Shown here piece by piece: positions 59,673 through 64,000 of a stretch of DNA of 64,000 nucleotides (its first letter is position 1; every line of letters starts with the position of its first letter). Both the position numbers and the translations under genes were made by a program. Under the pieces are notes generated by a model. It searched no databases and was not told the origin of the DNA. It saw only the letters and a program-made list of their open reading frames with translations. The DNA is from Ferrovibrio terrae_A (GTDB taxonomy: Bacteria; Pseudomonadota; Alphaproteobacteria; Ferrovibrionales; Ferrovibrionaceae): NCBI RefSeq assembly GCF_943372915.1, contig NZ_CALSAN010000005.1, forward strand, positions 118,175 through 182,174, in the 5' to 3' direction.

Positions 59673-60284
59673 CTACCACATCGATGCTTTGGCACGCTCC
59701 GGCCATTCGCGGTCATAGGTCTCGCCGCCGACCCGGTTGTTGCTCAGGGCCGCCAGAATCTGGCCGGCCGTGGGCAGGGTTTTCGGATCGACATGTAGCG
59801 CCGGGTTCCACAGATCGGCGCGCACGATGGCGCGGGCACATTGGAAATACACCGCGTCCACCGCGATCACGATCACCGAGCGCGGCGCCTTGCCTTCCAT
59901 TCTGAAACTGTCGAGCAACGCCGGGTCGGTGTCGAGATGGGCGCGGCCATTGATGCGCAGGGTATTGCCCGAACCGGGGATCACGAACAGCAGACCGACA
60001 CGCGGATCGCGCACGATGTTGCGAAGTGAGTCGACGCGGTTGTTACCGCGGCGGTCCGGCATCATCAACGTGCACTGATCATGGATGCGCACGAAACCGG
60101 CACGGTCGCCGCGCGGCGAGCAATCGAGCCCCTCGGGCCCGGCCGTGGCCAGCGCTACGAAGGGCGAGGCTTCGATATAGGCGCGGTATTCAGGCGAGAT
60201 ATAGGCGATCTCCTTGGCCGTGGAGGCTTCGCCTGGCTGGCCATAGAGCGCTTCCAGGTCTTCGACGGTTTTGATGATGGTCAT
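59673..60284 (-). CDS. Pyridoxamine 5'-phosphate oxidase-fold flavoprotein (MSMEG_1061-like)
   Basis: A 203-residue split-barrel protein. SPFVALATAGPEGLDCSPRG, then GFVRIHDQCTLMMPDRRGNN and VGLLFVIPGSGNTLRINGRA follow the pattern of the PNPOx-like flavin-binding group that reduces small molecules or binds FMN/F420. The ATG at 60284 was chosen over an in-frame start at 60365. The substrate is unknown. It is followed on the same strand side by the protoglobin gene upstream, with a 132-base gap, so it may be separately transcribed. Confidence 0.85.
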   Translation of the reverse strand: MTIIKTVEDLEALYGQPGEASTAKEIAYISPEYRAYIEASPFVALATAGPEGLDCSPRGDRAGFVRIHDQCTLMMPDRRGNNRVDSLRNIVRDPRVGLLFVIPGSGNTLRINGRAHLDTDPALLDSFRMEGKAPRSVIVIAVDAVYFQCARAIVRADLWNPALHVDPKTLPTAGQILAALSNNRVGGETYDREWPERAKASMW

Positions 60285-60416
60285 GCATATGCCCCTGGCG
60301 AGAGGATCGATATGTCGGTTATGTGCCACGCCGCCGGTCGGCGCGCCACGGATCATTGATGACATTTTGCAAGATGCTCAACGGCACTATATTTCACGGC
60401 CGGGTTAACGAGGTGC

Positions 60417-60944
60417 CTAGTCGCGCGGATCGCCCTGCAGCGCGCTGACCATGAAGGCCGTGAGCGTGATCGACATGTCGAACAGGATCACCTTCGAAAC
60501 AGACGCGGTGGCGGCTGCGAAATCACTGCCGCGATAATCCGTGGCAATCACCTGCAGGAAACTGGACAGGAAATAGTTATAACCTGCCATGTAGAGATGC
60601 GGTGGCACCTGAACCTTGTAATGGACATATCCGATTGTTAGCGCAGCGATGACGTAGTCTTCGTCATATGCACCCTGCAATACGCGCATCCAGTGCCGGT
60701 GCAAATATTCACGCAGGGTATCGCGATCATGGCTCTGGAATACCCGCTCAGCTTCTGGAAACCGACGCAGGAATTCGTAAAACCGCGTGGACAAGCCGTT
60801 GAGATGGGCATGCAGGATCGGCTGGACTGCCTTGAGATTCTGCCGCGTCAGATCGGTGATGCCAAAACGGAGGAACCGTGCCGGCAAGTCGATCTTCTTA
60901 GCCAGAATCTGCACTTCCGGACTGGCGTGGACGTAAGCGTCCAT
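60417..60944 (-). CDS. Stand-alone protoglobin-type globin
   Basis: A 175-residue haem protein of the protoglobin/globin-coupled-sensor family. The proximal His is in AALTIGYVHYKVQVPPHLYM, and the N-terminal helices RFLRFGITDLTRQNL and FYEFLRRFPEAERVF match the family. There is no attached signalling domain (no MCP or GGDEF), so it senses or binds O2, NO or CO alone or through a partner. The last 30 residues form a hydrophobic helix (ILFDMSITLTAFMVSAL). ATG 60944 follows a GGGGGG run about 4 bases upstream. Confidence 0.88.
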   Translation of the reverse strand: MDAYVHASPEVQILAKKIDLPARFLRFGITDLTRQNLKAVQPILHAHLNGLSTRFYEFLRRFPEAERVFQSHDRDTLREYLHRHWMRVLQGAYDEDYVIAALTIGYVHYKVQVPPHLYMAGYNYFLSSFLQVIATDYRGSDFAAATASVSKVILFDMSITLTAFMVSALQGDPRD

Positions 60945-61077
60945 GTTTCCCCCCCGAGCAGAACAGATTGTATCGGCTCGCCAACACCCTAGCGTTCTCA
61001 TCGGTGCTGGCAACAAAATTGATGGCACAACCGAAGCTTAGCTGCAGTTGCTCCGCATGCGGCGATACTCAGAGTGC

Positions 61078-62970
61078 TCAGCGCCGCCCGAACAGCTTTT
61101 CGATATCGGCGAGCTTGAGTTCCACATAGGTGGGGCGGCCGTGGTTGCATTGGCCGGAATGCGGCGTGGCCTCCATCTGGCGCAGCAGTGCATTCATCTC
61201 GTCCAAGGTCAGCCGGCGGCCGGCGCGCACGCTGCCGTGGCAGGCCATGGTGCCGCAGACCTCTTCCAGCTTTTCCTTCAGCGGCAGCACATTGTCGTAT
61301 TCGGCAATCGCATCGACCAGATCGCGCACCAGATTCTGCACGGCGACATCGCCGAGCAGGGCCGGCACCTCGCGCACCACCACGGCGCCGGCGCCGAACC
61401 CTTCCAGCACCAGGCCGAGTTCGGCCAGTTCATCGGCGCGGGCAGTGAGCCGCGCGGCTTCGGGTTCAGTGAGTTCCACCACCTCGGGCAGCAGCAGCGC
61501 CTGGCGCGGCACGCGACCCGCTTCCAGGTTGACCTTCATGCGTTCATAGACCAGGCGCTCATGGGCGGCATGCTGGTCGACAATGACGATGCCGTCGGCG
61601 GTCTGCGCGACGATGTAGGTTTCATGCAGCTGGCCGCGCGCGGCCCCCAGCGGATAGCTCTGCAGCGGCACCGGTGCAGCGCCGGCATCCTCGTTGCGTG
61701 CGCCGGGCGCCAGCCCCTCGGCCGTGGCGACAATCTCGCCGGTGGCATCGCGCGAGAAATCGCCTTGAGGCGCGTTGTAGAGCGCGGCGGCTTCGGCCAG
61801 GCCGGGCAGCGAACTGGGCCGCAGATTGTCGTAGCCGCGCCAGCGCGAATTGTTGCCGCCGCCGAAGGTGGACTGGAAGGGCAGCGGCATGGTGGGGGCA
61901 TTCTGCGGGCGCAGCGCGCCAAGGGCGGCCTGCGCCACCGTGGTGCTGGCGCGATGGCCGGCTTCGGCCAGCGTATGGCGCAGCGCGCCGACGATCAGGC
62001 CACGCACCAGGCCGGGATCACGGAAGCGCACCTCTGCCTTGGCCGGATGCACGTTGACATCGACCTGCTCGGCCGGCACCTCGAGAAACAGCGCCACCAC
62101 AGGATGGCGATCATGGCTGAGGAAATCGGCATAGGCACCCTTCACCGCGCCGACAAACAGCTTGTCCCGCACCGGGCGGCCGTTGACGAAAAGATACTGA
62201 TGCTGGGCATTGCCGCGATTATAGGTCGGCAGACCAGCATAGCCGGTGAGATGGATGCCCTCGCGCTCGGCCCTGATCGGCACGGCATTGTCGGCGAAGT
62301 CGCGGCCGAGAATCTGTTCCAGCCGGCCCAGCCTTTGGGTATTGGCGGGATCGTCCAGCAGATTGTCGGGCACCGCATCGGCGCGGAAGCTGGTGCGGCC
62401 ATCCTGCTGCAATGTGAAGGCGATACCGGCATGCGCCATCGCCAGCCGCTTGACGATTTCCTGCACGGCGAGGTCTTCGGCGCGGTCGGTCTTGAGGAAT
62501 TTCAGCCGTGCCGGCACGGCATAGAACAGGTCGCGCACCTCGATGCGGGTGCCCTTGCCGGCCGCCGCCGGCTTCACGGTGCCGACCTTACCGGCATCGA
62601 CCTCAAGCTGCCAGGCGGCCTCGCTGTCGGGCTGTCGAGTCACAATGCCGAGCCGTGCCACGGCGCCGATCGAGGGCAATGCCTCGCCGCGGAAGCCGAG
62701 CCAGCGGATATCCAAAAGATCGTCGCCAGGCAGTTTCGAGGTCGCATGGCGTTCGACCGCGATGGCGAGGTCGTCACGCGCCATGCCCTTGCCGTCATCG
62801 GCGACGCTGATCAGCGTGCGGCCACCGGCAGCAGTCGCGATATCGATGCGGCGCGCGCCGGCATCGATGGCATTCTCCACCAGTTCCTTCACTGCAGAAG
62901 CCGGCCGTTCGACCACCTCGCCGGCGGCGATGCGGTTGACCAGCGTTTCGGGGAGGCGGCGAATGGCCAT
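61078..62970 (-). CDS. mutL: DNA mismatch repair protein MutL
   Basis: A 630-residue repair ATPase connecting MutS to downstream nicking and excision. The GHKL ATPase motifs are RIAAGEVVERPASAVKELVE, NAIDAGARRIDI, DDGKGM and GFRGEALPSI. A disordered Ala/Pro-rich linker (about 330-430) leads to the C-terminal dimerisation domain, which retains DQHAAHERLVYE, ACHGSVRAG and the C-terminal CNHGRPT metal-binding motif, so it is likely to be an endonuclease-type MutL. It begins 4 bases after the M16 gene stop. Confidence 0.96.
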   Translation of the reverse strand: MAIRRLPETLVNRIAAGEVVERPASAVKELVENAIDAGARRIDIATAAGGRTLISVADDGKGMARDDLAIAVERHATSKLPGDDLLDIRWLGFRGEALPSIGAVARLGIVTRQPDSEAAWQLEVDAGKVGTVKPAAAGKGTRIEVRDLFYAVPARLKFLKTDRAEDLAVQEIVKRLAMAHAGIAFTLQQDGRTSFRADAVPDNLLDDPANTQRLGRLEQILGRDFADNAVPIRAEREGIHLTGYAGLPTYNRGNAQHQYLFVNGRPVRDKLFVGAVKGAYADFLSHDRHPVVALFLEVPAEQVDVNVHPAKAEVRFRDPGLVRGLIVGALRHTLAEAGHRASTTVAQAALGALRPQNAPTMPLPFQSTFGGGNNSRWRGYDNLRPSSLPGLAEAAALYNAPQGDFSRDATGEIVATAEGLAPGARNEDAGAAPVPLQSYPLGAARGQLHETYIVAQTADGIVIVDQHAAHERLVYERMKVNLEAGRVPRQALLLPEVVELTEPEAARLTARADELAELGLVLEGFGAGAVVVREVPALLGDVAVQNLVRDLVDAIAEYDNVLPLKEKLEEVCGTMACHGSVRAGRRLTLDEMNALLRQMEATPHSGQCNHGRPTYVELKLADIEKLFGRR

Positions 62971-62974
62971 CCGT

Positions 62975-64000
62975 TCAGCCACCGAGCCCAGCAGGCTGGC
63001 CGACCACGACCACAAGATAGTCGTCGCGCGCGAACAGGCGCTGCGCCACCCGGCGGATATCGGCCTGGGTCACGCCGTTGATCAGGCCGGGATAGGCCTC
63101 GATGTAATCCGGCGGCAGGCCGGCATTCTGGATCGCCACCAGCATGCCGGCGATGGCGGCATTAGAGCTGAGCCGCAACGGGAAGGAGCCGGTCATGAAA
63201 GATTTCGCCGAGGCCAGTTCCGTATCGGTGATGCCATCCCTGGCCACCCGCAGCAATTCAGCACGCACCAGCCGCAGTGCATCGCCAACCTGGGCATTGG
63301 ATGTGGCAAGCGAACCGGACAGCAGGGAGGCCGCCTTGTAGGGGCTGAGCTGGGTGCCGACTGAATAGACCAGGCCGCGCTTTTCGCGCACCTCTTCAAA
63401 CAGGCGCGAAGCCATACCGCCGCCGCCCAGCACCTGGTTCAGCACGGTGGCGGCATACCAGTCGGGATCTTCGCGGGCGATGCCGGGTGCGCCGAAGATC
63501 ACGATGCTCTGCGGATTGGGGAAGGGAATCACCACAGGCTGCGCGGCCGTCTTCGGCGTCACCTGCGCCGGCAGCACCACTTTGGCCTGCGCCGGCAGGG
63601 CACCGAAGCTGGCATCGACCAGGCGGGCGAGATCGTCGGGCGCGATATCGCCGACGGCGCCGATCACCAGATTGCTGCGGGCGAGCAGATCGCGGGTGAA
63701 GCCGGCCATCGCCGCACGATCGATGCGTTCCAGGCTGTCAGCGCTGGCCGATGCACGGCGGCCATAGGGATGGTCGCCATAGGCCAGCTGGGCGAAACGC
63801 TCGCCCGCCAGTGCATTGGGACTGGCGCGGCTGCGTTCATAGGCGACGCGGGCCTGGGCCTTGATGCGTTGCACCGGTTCGTCGTCAAAACGCGGCGCGG
63901 TCAGTGCCAGTTTCAGCAGCTCAAACGCGCGATTGCGATGCTGGCTCAGCGTGCGCAGCGTCACCGTGGTGTAATCGCGCTCGGTGCTGAAATCGACCGC
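62975..64000 (-). CDS. M16-family peptidase, C-terminal part (5' end outside window)
   Basis: The visible 341 residues are the C-terminal part of an M16 (insulinase/processing-peptidase-like) protein: LAYGDHPYGRRASASADSL, GQPVVIPFPNPQSIVIFG-like strand and EEVREKRGLVYSVGTQLSPY. The latter is the Arg/Tyr substrate-binding motif of the inactive half. The catalytic HxxEH would lie upstream, beyond base 64000, so activity cannot be judged. In alphaproteobacteria two M16 genes often occur in tandem, the second lacking HxxEH. The frame is open to the window edge. Confidence 0.88.
   Translation of the reverse strand, partial: AVDFSTERDYTTVTLRTLSQHRNRAFELLKLALTAPRFDDEPVQRIKAQARVAYERSRASPNALAGERFAQLAYGDHPYGRRASASADSLERIDRAAMAGFTRDLLARSNLVIGAVGDIAPDDLARLVDASFGALPAQAKVVLPAQVTPKTAAQPVVIPFPNPQSIVIFGAPGIAREDPDWYAATVLNQVLGGGGMASRLFEEVREKRGLVYSVGTQLSPYKAASLLSGSLATSNAQVGDALRLVRAELLRVARDGITDTELASAKSFMTGSFPLRLSSNAAIAGMLVAIQNAGLPPDYIEAYPGLINGVTQADIRRVAQRLFARDDYLVVVVGQPAGLGG

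Noticed and set aside
61048..63081. A 677-codon open frame on the plus strand opposite mutL
   Set aside because: Shadow of mutL; composition is His/Gly/Gln-rich as typical of antisense frames here. The same applies to long antisense frames over zwf, hldE, the EAL gene, xseA and purD.
1..64000. CRISPR arrays, tRNA or rRNA genes, insertion sequences, prophage
   Set aside because: Intergenic stretches were scanned by eye; none shows regular spacer arrays, cloverleaf or transposase features. A tRNA-scanning program would be needed to exclude a tRNA fully.

Overview
The window is GC-rich chromosomal DNA (by eye about two thirds G+C) from an alphaproteobacterium, probably of the Rhodospirillales type; the genus cannot be fixed from the sequence alone. 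The evidence is a GcrA cell-cycle regulator with GANTC (CcrM) sites in its promoter, a RegB/RegA redox two-component pair, a DUF2093 gene next to xseA, and an EcfG-type stress sigma factor. Genes are tightly packed on both strands, with many 1-10 bp start/stop overlaps. I found no rRNA, tRNA, CRISPR array, insertion sequence, phage or integrase gene.

Layout. 1-8.3 kb: ferredoxin-NADP reductase (cut at the window edge), a glutathione transferase, an MFS carrier, an orphan TolA/TonB-like protein, a fused hydratase/3-hydroxyacyl-CoA dehydrogenase, prfC, and a FliL-like exported protein. 8.3-17.3 kb (all minus strand): an unknown protein, aldo/keto reductase, FAD oxidoreductase, hldE, a phosphatase, regA, regB, zwf and a PhyH dioxygenase. 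17.3-18 kb: gcrA with a striking promoter. 18-20.7 kb: a VOC protein divergent from an SDR-DUF899-DUF1428 operon. 20.7-31 kb: a lipid and acyl-CoA block with a metallophosphoesterase, a second PhyH protein, two adjacent acyl-CoA dehydrogenases, a thioesterase, a dienoyl-CoA isomerase, a MaoC hydratase and an acyl-CoA ligase, plus an EAL phosphodiesterase. 31-38 kb: DapA-like and HpcH-like aldolases, a TPR-methyltransferase fusion, cheW and a chemoreceptor. 38-44.7 kb: transketolase, then msbA-DUF374-lpxK-lpxL for lipid A. 44.7-48.5 kb: an M23 protein, DUF2093, xseA and purD. 48.7-55.1 kb: two tandem APH-like kinases, a PRC-barrel gene, a small ORF plus EcfG-like sigma factor, a DUF2817 peptidase and an ACAD10/11-like dehydrogenase. 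55.2-64 kb: tadA, a class I amidotransferase, rluB-like, rsmD, an AraC regulator, a PNPOx-fold protein, a protoglobin, mutL and the end of an M16 peptidase gene.

The main functional themes are fatty-acid and hydroxy-acid catabolism, lipid A and heptose synthesis, redox and stress regulation, and cell-cycle control. The most interesting signals are: (1) two perfect DnaA boxes and four GANTC sites within about 85 bp upstream of gcrA; (2) a tandem pair of ACAD10-type kinases in which the second has lost its catalytic residues, about 3 kb from an ACAD10/11-like dehydrogenase, suggesting a 4-hydroxyacyl-CoA pathway; (3) divergent EcfG-like promoters beside the sigma gene, with a possible divergent NepR and a 27-bp tandem repeat; (4) a 21-bp repeat carrying a CTTA core on every helical turn between rsmD and the AraC gene; (5) an SDR protein lacking the YxxxK catalytic pair.
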